A DNA stretch of 64,000 nucleotides from Fremontodendron californicum (lineage: Eukaryota > Streptophyta > Magnoliopsida > Malvales > Malvaceae). The stretch's first letter is position 1, and every line of letters begins with the position of its first letter. A program made the position numbers and the translations under genes. Shown piece after piece: positions 1 through 11,739 of this stretch. The stretch lies in NCBI GenBank assembly GCA_030761205.1, contig JAULJL010000025.1, positions 6,453,501 through 6,517,500 of the forward strand. The letters run 5' to 3'. The notes below the pieces were generated by a model that saw nothing but the letters and a program-made list of their open reading frames with translations, was not told the origin of the DNA and did no database searches.

Positions 1-477
1 TGAGTATATGTACACCTTAAATGAAAGAAACAGTAATAATGAGCTACGTTTCAGAACATTGAGTAATAAGTTCAAAAGAAGGTAATTCATCTACTTCTTT
101 CATGAATAAACTTGGCCACTTAAATGTCCAAGTGTGCTTAAATCAAAACAAAAATAAAACCATCAGTCAACCCTAAACATCTCTAGCTTAGACAATATTA
201 ACCAAATGATATATGAGAGAAATATAGAAAGAATAGGGAACAAGCAAAGGTGACACAAAAGCTAATCAAATTAATTGTTAAATGACTAAAATTATAGCCT
301 CGAAGTTAAAAACATGGAAAACAAAGAGTCTGTCCATCTTATAACACAAGAATTAAAGCGAGAAGGAAATGTAAAATGAACATTTCAAAGAGATCTTCAT
401 CATAGTAGATATGTTGAAAACTGCAGGAAAAACAATTTTAATATCAATGAATATTTACTCAATAAAATCATATGTAC
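1..477. other. No recognised gene; downstream flank or intron of DEP1-like locus
   Basis: I read both strands and found no further DEP1-type exon here. The phosphatase half would normally continue with a segment containing the YSSGS-type motif after the exon ending at 478. That segment is either beyond the left edge or lost. The sequence is AT-rich with ordinary composition. Confidence 0.4.
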
Positions 478-3400
478 CTTGATGCCCGAAGTCTGCCACC
501 TCTCAAGAGCTTCAGGTACGTCCTCGAAAACAACACCAACAAACTCATTGTTTTGAAATCCATTTCTCCATATATGACCCTGTGCAAAAAAATAAAATGC
601 TGCAGGGGGAGTTGGGTTCATTAAACAACATTTTATCTGCTAAAGCTGCATCCTGGTGCATTTAGTTTAAATTGATGATAAAAACTCATTCAAATAGCAA
701 TCAGAAGGCCCATATACAACATGCATAACAAACAGTTTCCTTCTTAGTAGTAGTAGAAGCTTTAACAGCACTCAGCCAAGAAACAGGAAAGGGGTAGAGA
801 GAGGGGATCATTCCAAAAGCACTTGTAAGGCACAATTAACCTTGGCAACAATAGCAATACTTCAAAAGTAAAAAGAAAAGAAAAAAAAAAAAGACATAGT
901 AAAACACACTTCCCCTAGATGTACACTTTCAAGCCTAAATAAAAGTGGATATACCTTACAACAAAATTTGCATCATATTTATTCTATATGAAACCACAAT
1001 TCCATAACGTTCAGTCACAAATTGCATCGCTTTTTGAGCATCATAAATCTAAGAGCAAAAATAATAGCATCAAACCTTACTTGAGAACGCAGCAGATCAA
1101 TATCATGTTGAGTTTCTTCTGTGTCATATGTTGTTGCTACATGTTTTCCAACATTATCAAGGGCATAGGGAAAAAGAATATCGGTCACAAATGACATTGG
1201 GCTCACTGTCCCTTCAATAGTAAGGAGTAAACAACGCTGCACCAGAAACAGAAAGAGGTTAAAGACAACTTCCATATGAAGCACTGTAGTGGTACTCATG
1301 TTAGAAATCATAGAGAATGTAACATATTCTAAATGTAACATTTATTCTTAAATGGAGAGAAACCTACCTGAGAAGGCTCAATCGTGTAATCTAGACCAAA
1401 AGACCCCACCTTTGGTCCCCTGCTGAAATTCCCAGAACATCCACAAAGCCCATTTACATTGCGTAGGGGACCATGATTTGGACTGGACCAGTCCAGCCCC
1501 AACTGGTGAAGCTTAATAGCAGCATCAAAAAGATAATGATAGCATTCAGCCTGGTATAGAAGCACATATATTAGTACTAGGACACATAACAAGTTCACTT
1601 GGTTTGGACATTAGCTATGCTCAAAGTCAAAGTTTATTGTTGAAGTGCAATTCACATCTATGTTACTCGGACTCGGATGTGAGTGTCGGACATGGGTATG
1701 TGTCCGACACGGGTCTATTCAATTTTTTTTCAAGATTTTCATGTATTTGGAAGGTCCTTGGAGGATCATATTCCCATACTCATGTCCGGATATGCGTCGA
1801 ACACGGGTGTCGGACATGGATACTTCAAAAAAATAAAGAGTCGGAGCAACAAAGATTCGCATTAACATGATCATCCAGCATGGTGCAATAGAATATCATA
1901 GAATACAACAGTTAATTGCTAATTAGTGAAGACCTATGACAGAACAGAAGGTAAAAGACTTCAAAGTACATGAAGCCACACATAAAAAGGAAACCCAAGG
2001 ACTGAGTCAAGAAGTTCATTGATGCTTTTCAGAACATGGAAAAATAACCACAAATTATTTAGGTAATAGCAAAGAAATACTACTCTCTTTTTCTTTGATA
2101 TCCAATTATTTCCAGAATTTATGAGTTATTTTACCAATTACTAAGTTATAGAATCATTGCATTTCTCATATCAAATGTAGAAACAGAAACCCACCACCTA
2201 AGACCTAATTATCCTCTTTACATTATTGAGCATTGCTTGAATATGAAAAGGTAAACATTGATTATCATAAAATTTGCACAATTGAGGCTCATTTCAGAAC
2301 CATGTGTTCCCATTTAACCTGACAAGCAGAAATATACTATTTCATTAAGAAAGCAAAGTAGGAAAAAATTTAATGAAAGTTAAGTTGAGATTTTAAGATT
2401 ATGGTGTTCCACAAAAAATCTAAAAGATATAATGGCAACTAGAAAACATGTTTTTCAATAAAATTGACCTGAGTTTTGGCGCTGATCCATGAATCTCCCC
2501 ATAAATACATTCCGTTGTTGCGAACAAGTACCGCTGTTGTCTTTGGATATGCTTTCATCTATGAAACGTTTAATAAGTTGCAATGGTGAGTTCTATAACA
2601 AGACTAATAGACACAAACCAGACATCTATTCGCAGATCTCTAAAGACATCACTTAAGCATGGGCATGTAAAATTCACGAAATCATTATTCAATGCAACTC
2701 CTTTGCTAGAGATTAATTAAGTGTTTAAATAGAAGAAAGCAAACTCTAGATGAAGGGTCAAATATACACAGTTCTGCATCCAACTTGAGGGTATAAAACA
2801 ATTATAGCATTACAATGAAAGCAGGCTTCCCTATTGCTAACTTTAACATAGTGAAATTTGTAGAAGCAAGCAAACAATTGATTTGACAGCATGAACAAAT
2901 TTAATAGCAGCAGCTTAAGAATAGGAAATTGGAAATTGAGGGAAGTATCCAAACATTCATACAAAGGATGGATTATATCTATTAGAAACAAAACAAGACA
3001 TGGAAGATAATATAAAGAAATCAGGAAAAACTCTTTTGTGATAATTGTAAAAACTTTTTCTTAAATATCAGGTTGATTTCCATACAGGTCTACCCACTAT
3101 TGAACTTAAGAACAATCCGAGTAAAATCCTACTTAGCAGACACCACACCGAAGGCTTTTCACTACAAAGTCAATTACTGCAGGATTATACCGCTTCAGTG
3201 AGAGATTCTGTGAGCTCTCCTTTGTGGGCAGTGTTCTCAATTATTGGGACCACAAGCTCATCATGATGACCATGGCCTTGAATTCCTTTTATCATCTCCA
3301 TATGAGTAATCTGAAAATTTTAAGGAGAAAATAATTTTAGATAGATGTATTACAGTATATAAAAGAGTGCCTATCTAGATGATGGATGTTCAGGCCCAAT

Positions 3401-4767
3401 ATTGATGCAACACCAGACTTCTACACTAATCGCTTAAAACGCCAAAATTTTCTTCCGTGCAGAATTTGATGCATTTGCAAAATTCAACAGATGTAATTGT
3501 GGATCATGCATACCTAACAATAATGTATGTTGTGAATTATACTCAGAACATCATTAGCAGCAGCACCCAAGATCAATAAAAAAGAGGGTAACTACTTGAA
3601 ATACTATGGCCAAAGTATTAGCATTAATAAATAAGAAAAAAGAAAAAAAAGAGTTATGAATCACAAATGCAGGAGAAATTAAAACTCAAAGGGCTGACTT
3701 TTTACTCGTCTGAATCCTAAATTCTCAAGGTTCAACATATTACTCGGAACTCTTTTGAGAAAGGATTGATCATTGTCACAAGACAGGCCTTCATTCCATG
3801 ACTGTGGATAACAGCCCCAGCATTACAGATTCCATAAGCCTGGAGAGCAAAAAAAAACAGAAAGGTTCATTTACAACTTCATAGAAAAAAGGTAAATTAG
3901 ACAATTAAAAGTAAAAATATATCACCCTGCTAAATTTCATGTTCTTTTTTTTATCTCCAACCTCGTGACATCACATGAAGATCAAACTTTTTTATGATAG
4001 TGTTTCATTTGGCCCGCAGAAGTGCTTTGGATTTTGGGATCAAACCTTGATGTACAACTTCCGGAGCCATCCTATTTAATGGTCTAAAAATAGTCTGAGA
4101 ATTCACTTCTTGCTTGAAAACAATGACAATCGGCATTAACATTCAAGGGAAGAAAGACTGTTGAAACAGAATTTAGATGATATGAATGACACTAAAACAA
4201 ATGTAAAAAAAAAATATTAAAACACTCCAATAATAAGCACCTTGAGAAAAAGAGGAGCACAGTCGGTGCACTTTGGAGGTTGATAGGGATACGGTTTTAA
4301 AGGAGGTGTTGACAGCATAAATCCATCTGAAGATAAAACATACATGTCCTCCGCTACCATTCTCTCCTTCTGAACACCTAACCCACAAAAACCGAAACAT
4401 CATTTTAACAAAATGAAAGCATGCAACTCGTACATATAACTGCCATGAAAGTACAGAAGATAAACCTTGATCACAAAGCATCAACTCATTGCTATTTACG
4501 TATAAAAAACACACTTACCAGAAGGAGACATAACAATGAGTTGGTTCGGTCTGGGAATGGAGTCATCATGCACTTTAACGGTGATGCTCCACCAGTACCC
4601 GATAACCAACCAAGCGTGTAGAACTGTCGGCACAGCTCTGCTACTAAATCTTTTGTCTCACTCACTTCTTTGCTCTCCACGTACGACTGTGACATTGTAA
4701 AGCTGTTATGCACCATTGGTTGAGATTCTGTTGTCATTACAACACCATTGGTGTTCATCGTCCCCAT
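478..4767 (-). pseudogene. DEP1-like methylthioribulose-1-phosphate dehydratase/enolase-phosphatase, degraded
   Basis: Eight exons with canonical GT/AG borders match the plant bifunctional methionine-salvage enzyme DEP1 (MtnB-type dehydratase fused to an E1 enolase-phosphatase). On the minus strand they are 4767-4519, 4377-4241, 3839-3744, 3310-3191, 2558-2469, 1550-1368, 1236-1081 and 579-478. The start ATG at 4767 lies in a Ser-rich leader before the conserved LCRQFYTLGW segment. HSHG (two zinc ligands) and ITHMEM are kept. Four defects are visible. One base is missing near 4589, inside GTGG-SITVKV, shifting the frame. The third zinc-ligand motif reads RNNG instead of RNHG (codon 2514-2516). 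The phosphatase motif reads LTIEG instead of LDIEG, so the nucleophilic Asp is Thr (codon 1219-1221). The exon normally between LLRSQ and GHIW (a GAVPIP-type segment) is not found in 580-1080. The splice sites are intact, suggesting recent decay or a diverged duplicate. The 3' end is not in the window. Confidence 0.88.
1662..1850. mobile_element. Small MITE-like element in an intron of the DEP1-like locus
   Basis: The ends form an imperfect terminal inverted repeat: GTTACTCGGACTC on the left and GAGTCGGAGCAAC on the right. Inside, the GTCGGACA / TGTCCGACA motif recurs in both orientations, GC-rich against an AT-rich intron. I could not see a clear target-site duplication, so the superfamily is not assigned. 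Confidence 0.5.
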
Positions 4768-5785
4768 TGATGATGAAGATGACGGCTCCCGTTTCTTGCC
4801 TTCTAAAGAAACATGAAGTCTTAGTGGTGTGGGTGTAAAATACTCAAATTTGTTGCTTTTTTTTTTCAAAAGAAAAAAAATGGAAAAGAGAAAGAAAGAG
4901 GGTAATAAATTCATGGTCTCCAATGCTTCTCTTGGGTTTAATTTACGAGGATTAGTAGAAAAACAAAAAAAAACAAAAAAAAAAAAAACTTTTTTTTTTC
5001 TATTTCATTACATGCGTCCTTATCTATTCCTTTCCCTCCAAAGTCTCAAGTTATACCCACATTTTGACTTTTGACAACATTTGCATGCAACACGTTCTAA
5101 TGTATCCACACCTGTATCACCTACGCCCTTCTGGCTGCCCCCATTAATTGTAAACAAACAAGGGCCTAAAGCCCAATTTATGAGGCAGTTCAGTCTATAA
5201 GCAAATTACTACTATATTTGGGCCGAGAAGAAAGACCAAGGCAGTTCACGTTTTGCAGCAACCGAAGGTAAAATGAATTTCTAGCAAAAGAGCAAAAAAA
5301 CTCAAATTATAAAAAACAAAACAGATTTATTAGTTTACTTCAGGTCCTCAGTGACCTTTTATTGTCAGACCAATATATGATTCATTTCATACCTAGAACT
5401 TAATCTCATGCTCCAAAGACTGAGGAGATGGTATTTATTAGGTTAGAGTTTCATTTTGGATCTATGATTTGCTTCCACCAGGATGTTGTCATCATTATTA
5501 AAACACATCCTTAACAGTTCTTTGTAAGCAGAAAAGTTTTCACCACAACAAAAAGGATAGTATTGACTGTAGTGAAATAGGCAGTTCATTGATACAATAA
5601 AAACCCAAATCCAAGTCCAAGATCGCCTTAATAAGAGTAGATTTATACCTCACCTCACATTGCCATTGACTCCAGAGATTACTAAAAATCTTCTATCTGA
5701 TTTTTTCTGTATCAATCAAGGTGCAGTTGGTAATGTATGATAAATAACGGAGTAAATAACCCTCTACTATTAGTAGTATAATCTA
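4768..5785. other. Upstream flank of DEP1-like locus, no gene seen
   Basis: This stretch would hold the promoter and 5' leader of the minus-strand locus. It contains long A/T homopolymer runs (4858-4880, 4964-5000) and a weak open frame upstream of the start codon. I cannot point to a TATA box with confidence and see no other coding sequence. Confidence 0.3.
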
Positions 5786-7512
5786 GAGATGACAAAATTA
5801 ACCCAAATCCAAAAACTCATCCAAAAAAATCCGAACCCGTCCAAACCCGATTTAAAAAATAAAAAATAAAAAACCCAAACTTGAAAAAAACCCGAACCGG
5901 AAAAGATTCAAACCCAAGATTGACCTAAATCCGAGACCGATCCGATCATAAATCCGAATTTAATATTAAAAATAAGAACGATCGAATTGTAATTAAATAA
6001 TTTAATACTAAAACTTTAATTATCAATTTTATTCTAATCTCTTTTTTATTAATTTATTTAAAAATAATAATTTTATCAAAATATTATATTTTCTACTTAT
6101 AATTTTAACCTCTCATGTCTTGGTGAATCCACCATCTAAATGAATGTCTATTTTCTAATTATCAATAATTTAATTTAAAAATTAAATCCGTCTTAAGATA
6201 ATAATAGAAGAAAAAATAATTTATATATAGATAATTGAGTTGTGATCAAAAGATAAATATATTTTTTTAAAACTATAAATAATAAAATGGTGATTATTTT
6301 TAAAAATCATCTAAATTTTTTTTTTTTTAGATAAAGTTGAAAGTTTTTAAAATGATGGTTTTTTTTTTATATATATTTCATTATTCTTAAATTTTAATGT
6401 AATGTTTTATTTATTTATTTTTCTCATATATTTACATATGTGATATGTCTAAAAGTTGTTTAAAATAATATATTAAAAGTTATACTATTAACTAATAAGT
6501 TACAAATAATCATACTAATAATTTTATATAAGATATTGAAATAAATAAAAAAATTAAGAAATCAAAAACTCAATTAATTTGAGATCCAAACATGATACTT
6601 ATATAGTTATATTACAAATTATTTGATTTTCTTTCTTGTCTAGACTTAATTAGTTTATTCATACTCTGTATTCTTTTAGAATTCACAAATATATTTTTTT
6701 AAAGTAATTATTTTCTTTTATCACAACCTAATTAATTAATAAGATCATGATATTATCTTATATATTTCATGTCATTCACGTATAATATAATCGTATCGTG
6801 TCTAAAATTATCATATCTACAAATCATTATATCATCACATTTTCATTGATCATTACTATTTAATATTTACTATTCAAATGATAAATTATTAAAATATATA
6901 TTATATATATCAAGTAATTTTTAATCATGATTTCTGAAAAAATTTAGTTTTAAATTAAAATTAAATCATTAAAACAAATAATTGAGCAATAACTAATAAT
7001 AGTATTTTTTTTCATTGTCTTACCGACTCTTAAACCTTAATCTTATTTTTTCTTCATATATAATCATTTGTTCATTTTAATTTAATTATTAATGTGTATA
7101 ATTATATTGATATGAATCCATGATATAAATTATAATATACGTTGAATATTCGTGTTCATCGAATCAATATTTTTAAGTATCAATATGATAACATATTTTC
7201 TATAATTAATTATATAACAAATTGATTGTATAAAACAAATTAATTTTATATCTTTTTAGTGTTAACAAATATTGATATTAATATATGAATATAATTAAAA
7301 AAAAATTATATTATACAAAAGCTTACTTAAAAAAAATAATAATAATTTATTTTTGAATTTAAACATTTAAATTATGTAATAATGATTACATCTAATAGAA
7401 GAAAAAAAATGACATAAAACCCGAACCTGAAAGAGCTCGAACCCAAAAAAACCCGAACCCAAAAAGATCTGAACCCAAAATGACCCGACCCAAACCCACC
7501 CGAACTTGCCCA
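5786..7512. mobile_element. Old non-autonomous hAT-like element with subterminal CCCGAA repeats
   Basis: The left end (TAGAGATGACAAA at 5784) and right end (TTGCCCA near 7512) carry AACCCGAA-rich subterminal repeats (5800-5960, 7419-7505). The 8-mer ATAATCTA occurs at both borders (5778-5785 and 7513-7520), but the right terminal repeat appears eroded, so the exact borders are uncertain by several bases. Internal stretches near 6050-6160 and 7320-7420 resemble those of the element at 18145-20039, which places both in one family. The body is AT-rich and noncoding. Confidence 0.6.
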
Positions 7513-7634
7513 ATAATCTAATAGTCAATTTTCTACACCGAGACTGAAATAGCTATCACTTTGCAATATAATAGTCGCTATTTCGCTATAGCAACTCCTT
7601 ATGAAACCGATATCAACTGCAATGGAGGTGTGAG

Positions 7635-8119
7635 TAGGGATGGCAATGGAGCTGAGCGGGGATGGGGATTACCTTATCCACCTCTACCCCACTCTTGCAT
7701 AGATGTTGAAAACATCCACCTCCATGGATGTCGGTTACATCCATAACCGCTTCATGGTGCTCCACTTTGCAACACCCTAATTTTTATTAATTATTTTTAA
7801 CTTAATATTTTAAAATATATATATTATAATTTACTCATAAACATAATTTTAATATATAAATTTTTTTAATATATATAAAAATATTAGTATATATATGATT
7901 TTAGTATATATCTAATATATATACTAACAACATAAAGAAAAATATAAAATATTTTAAGGGGTAAAATAATAACTTCAAAAGTCGTGCGGGACGGAACAAG
8001 CATTTACCAAAACCGTCTCACTCCATCCCGCCCCCGCTTTTCAAAAAAAAAAAAAAAAACTCTCTATTCGGAACGGATCGGTGCGAAATCCATCGATAGG
8101 TTAGGTTTTGCCATCCCTA
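7635..8119. mobile_element. Non-autonomous hAT MITE (485 bp) with 8-bp TSD
   Basis: It starts TAGGGATGGCAA and ends TTGCCATCCCTA, a perfect terminal inverted repeat. It is flanked by the 8-bp direct repeat GGTGTGAG (7627-7634 and 8120-8127), the duplication size typical of hAT transposition. Subterminal sequence is G-rich (GCGGGGATGGGG type). The middle is AT-rich and noncoding; small open frames in it are not genes. Confidence 0.88.
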
Positions 8120-8127
8120 GGTGTGAG

Positions 8128-8907
8128 TGGCAATTCACATTTGTAGCAGTGTTTCTCGATCACAAATAATGGCATAACAAAAAATAACAGCAATATTGTC
8201 GAAATCAACCAAAAAATCACCCAAAAAAAAAAACCTAAAAGCAGCTATCAGCATCATTCCTGGAGGGAAGCAACACAAAAAAATCAACAAGAAAGCAAAA
8301 CAGGAAAAAACAAAGGAGAGAGAACTTTCTCCCTCTTAGGGTTCGGGTTTGAGTATTTTTAGAGGGATTTGGAGCTTGAAAATTGGAAGAAATGAAGATT
8401 AAGGGACGGGAAAGACACACTAGGAAGGGATGATTAGAGCGATGGAGGAATTTTTCGGGGGTTGAGGTTGTGGGCTAGGTTTCTAGATCTAAGATTTTTG
8501 AGCGATTTTTTGGGAAAAAAAGAGAAGTGGATAGGAAGGAAGAGGAGGCCAAAACGGATCTGTGGTGAATTTTTGGCTCAAAAGGACCACCAACGACAGC
8601 GGTAGACGATGGCGGCGACGACGGCGTCAGCAGACGGTGGCCAATCGCCGAATTCTAGAAATTTAGGGGGTTTCTGGGTTGAAGTTTAGAGAGAATGGAG
8701 AGAATTTGTGGAGAAGAGAGAGAAAGGGAGAGGAAAAATGAAAAAAAAAAGGTTTAAATAACAGCTCAAAACGTTGCGTATAAAGGGAGTAAGAGAAGGA
8801 AAAAAGAAAGAAAGAATAAAGGAAGCAAAGTAAGAGAAAAGAAAAAAAAATAAGCTGCATCCAGACCTATACCCGACTTGGATCCAAACCTTGCACAAAT
8901 CCAACCA
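8128..8907. other. Unexplained segment: purine-rich run and GC-rich codon-like block
   Basis: The plus strand is rich in GGAAG/GAGAG from 8260 to 8860 and includes a GC-rich patch with repeated GACGG/GGCGGCGAC near 8590-8645. The open frames here translate to low-complexity Phe/Leu/Ser-rich peptides on the minus strand and match nothing I recognise. It could be a retrotransposon LTR fragment or an old 5' leader. Confidence 0.25.
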
Positions 8908-8916
8908 GCCAGAAGC
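8908..8916. repeat. Left target-site duplication GCCAGAAGC
   Basis: This is an exact 9-bp match to 12504-12512, on the same strand, bounding the MULE-like element. Confidence 0.75.
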
Positions 8917-9005
8917 GACAAATTTACCAAAATATTGTTAAAAAAAAAAATTATCAAATTACCAATAATGTGAAATTAAATACCGAAATACGCTTAAAAA
9001 AATGC

Positions 9006-9245
9006 CATGGGAAGTCGCCATATCATATGATATGGCGACTTCCCATGACTAAGTTAAACAAAATTTGAACAAACTAGAAGGGAAGTCGCCATATGATATG
9101 GCGACTTCCCTTCTAATTTTTAAAAAAAAAAATGATTTTATAGGTCAGAAGTCGCCATATGATATGGCGACTTCTTACCTATATTTTGTAATTTTTAAAA
9201 AAATTAGTTCGGAAGTATCCATATGATATGACGACATCCGAACTA
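9006..9245. repeat. Left array of four palindromes with AAGTCGCCATAT core
   Basis: The four palindromes are 9006-9047 (perfect, 21-bp arms), 9075-9115 (perfect, 20-bp arms around one G), 9141-9181 (one mismatched pair) and 9205-9245 (several mismatches). Their centres are spaced about 64-68 bp. The inner core AAGTCGCCATAT/ATATGGCGACTT is shared. The outer arms differ (CATGGG, TAGAAGGG, TAGGT, TAGTTCGG) yet stay complementary within each copy. Confidence 0.92.
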
Positions 9246-9277
9246 GTTTTTGTTTAAATTTAAAATTTTAAACGTTT

Positions 9278-9442
9278 GCAACGGTAAAAAAAAAATTAAA
9301 AATTAAATTAAATTTTTAACCGTTATAAAACGGATAAAAAAAATTTTGAATTGGGCAACGGTACCCCCCCACCCCCTATAAATACCCCCTTCCCTTCATA
9401 TTTTTTCACACAAATTTTTATTTACTACTCTCTCTCTCTCTC
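9278..9442 (+). promoter_or_regulatory. Probable promoter of the plant-mobile-domain gene
   Basis: TATAAATA lies at 9377-9384 in a C-rich setting. It is followed about 45 bp later by a CT repeat (9427-9442), as in many plant 5' leaders. Upstream are four AACGG/CCGTT cores (9280-9284, 9320-9324, 9329-9333, 9357-9361). These resemble the MSA core bound by three-repeat MYB proteins; that reading is inference. The distance to the plant-mobile-domain frame fits a leader that includes an intron. Confidence 0.55.
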
Positions 9443-9726
9443 AAATTTTCTCTTAGTGTACGAATTCAAATAGCTTCATCATTATTGAGGTTGCAAGATA
9501 AGCTCATATCCGCGGTTATATATGAAGAGGTTAGTAATTTTTTATAATTTTTTATCATATTTTTTCTAATTTATTATAATTTATCATTATTAATTTTGTT
9601 ATTAATTTTTATAAAATTATAAACTGGATATTTATAATAATAATTTTATAATAAATTATATTTCAAACAAATTGCATTATTAATTTTTTTATAATTTTAT
9701 AATTATTTAATTTAATTAAATATGAA

Positions 9727-11739
9727 CAAGACCCTGTTCGCATCTTACGATCGAATAATTTTTTTTTTTTTGAAGATCCGCATCCATCTATTATTGACCA
9801 CTTAAAGAGTGCCGGATTTTATTATGCAAATCAAATTCGACAATGTATGCTTCTGCCGGACTTAATTAGCGCGTTGGTTGAACGATGGAGACCCGAGACG
9901 CACACTTTTCATTTGCCGTGTGGTGAATGCACAATCATTTTAGAAGATGTTGCGCTCCAACTTAGACTACCAGTGGATGGCATGCCAGTTACAGGTGCAA
10001 GTCTTCTAGATTAGAATGAAAAGTGCCAAAATTTATTGGGCGTTGTACCTCCATAAGAGTGTTTGAAAGGCTCAATGGTGTCAAAAACGTGGCTACAGTC
10101 ATTGCAAAATCTCCCCGAACATGCAAGCGACGAAGAGGTAAAATATGCTGCTAGAGCATATATTTTACGTTTAATTGAAGGAATGCTAATGCCGGACAAA
10201 TCGAGCAGTCGGTACATTTAATGTATCTTCCATTGCTTCGTGATTTAGAGCACGCAGCAAATTATAGTTGGGGTTCTGCGTGTTTGACGGTTTTGTATAG
10301 AGAACTGTGCCGGGCTACAGTTCCCAACTGCCATGACATAGGTGGATGTTTACTGCTTCTGCAGTCATGGGCTTGGCATCTACTGTCATTTCTTACTCCG
10401 CGAGGGAATTTTCCGCCTGTATACCCCCTTGCAAGCAAGTAATAATGTTGACTATTTTTATTAATTTTGTACGAACTTGTATTTTTATTAAGTCTATTAA
10501 GATTGTATATGCTTTTTAGCAGGTGGAGTCATCCTAAAGATTGAAGCGATCTTCCGCTTGACCTTCGAACTATGAGATCACGACTAGATCGAGAAGCATA
10601 TCAAAAAGTAAATGTTTCGATTGTTACATTCAAGAATTTTTGTATTTAATTCATATGAAACTAATAATTTGTAATAATTATTCGCAGTTTATGTAGATGC
10701 CGTATTCTTCAAATCAAATTATGGCATGTCTTCCATCGGATACAACTAATAATTGCAATATATGGATAGCAAACACAGCATTGATATGTTTTGCATATGT
10801 AGAGTAGCACACTACTGGCAGGATGTTGCGACAGCTTGGGATGCAACAACCAATTTCGTAACCACCGACGAACCTTGATAAGGTTCACAAGATTGACATG
10901 CGTGGGTGCCACGAAGTATTTTGGCCTACGAAGCATCGACAATGGATCCATTTGTAAAATGAACGTTCTGAACAAATTCCGACAGGTATACCCATTGTTT
11001 GTAATAATTTCAACCCATATACTGATTACATAATATGGTTTAAAAATGAAGGTCGGTCTTTTGTTTGTCCACCGTCGGAATTTGAGGATGTTAGGAGTAT
11101 GCCATTTCCCGGACATACTTCAAATCCAATCCGTCCTACACACGGAATGGAAGTTCCTAGACCTAGCCGACAACGTGGACGAACGCGTCAACCAGCCTCA
11201 TCACATGCGGCGGAGCTCACTGCACCGAGGATGTCATTTAGTCATCCTCAACCTCAACAAGAACATGGCGTAGCATCCAGTCATCGTCATTCCGTCAGTC
11301 ACCCCGGATTTGATGTTGATGAGTGTTACCGACCAGAACCACCAACGACAAGGTTAGATGACTAGCTCCTCACCCCAAGTCCAAGTTCAACATATTTAAC
11401 TTCAATATATCAGTTTGGAACCCCTAAGTAAGCATTTGGTACTACATCACTTATGGGTCCATCTAGTAGTCAGGTTCCCTTTATGAGTGTTGGCACCTCG
11501 AGCAATGGGTTTTCATTTTTGATGCAGAACATGTGGATCCCTCTAGTAGTGCGTTCCCATCGACTGATGTGGGTGAGCATGCGGATCACATAGAACCAGA
11601 ACCAGTGGCGGTAGGTCGAGGACGTGGTCGACAACTAATACGTCCCACTGAAGAAGTTGAACGATGGGTGCTACCAGCACGCAATAGGAGAGCTCGACAT
11701 TGTTGCTCAACACCACGCAATCCGAGAGCTCCTCCGTAA
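9727..11739 (+). pseudogene. Plant mobile domain (MAIN-like) protein, degraded
   Basis: The translation follows the plant mobile domain family (PMD; MAIN/MAIL1-like, also annotated as PP7 long-form homologues). Seen in order are an HPSIIDHLKSAGFYYA segment, LVERWRPETHTFHLP, a VALQLRLPVDG segment and ARAYILRLIEGMLMPDKS. These are followed by YLPLLRDLEHAANYSWGSA, LRQLGMQQP and HKIDMRGCHEVFWP, then an Arg/Gly-rich tail. Two introns fit GT/AG rules (10439-10522 and 10608-10687). The copy is dead. There are stops at 10015-10017 and near 10055, a frameshift near 10210, and further stops near 10544, 10693, 10807 and 10950. The start codon is unresolved: the conserved frame is open from about 9727 without an ATG, and ATG at 9522 just before a GT could be a first exon. 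The complete family domain is present over about 400 residues. Confidence 0.85.

Noticed and set aside
1015..1194. Short plus-strand frame at the left
   Set aside because: It is antisense to an exon and intron of the DEP1-like pseudogene.
8235..8957. Several minus-strand Phe/Leu-rich open frames
   Set aside because: They are the reverse of a purine-rich run; low complexity only.
9006..9047. Canonical microRNA precursor
   Set aside because: The stem is a perfect palindrome with almost no loop, unlike a plant miRNA foldback; small interfering RNA remains possible but unproven.
9006..9245. CRISPR-like array
   Set aside because: The spacing is regular, but each repeat is a palindrome of variable outer sequence in a plant context, with no leader or cas genes.
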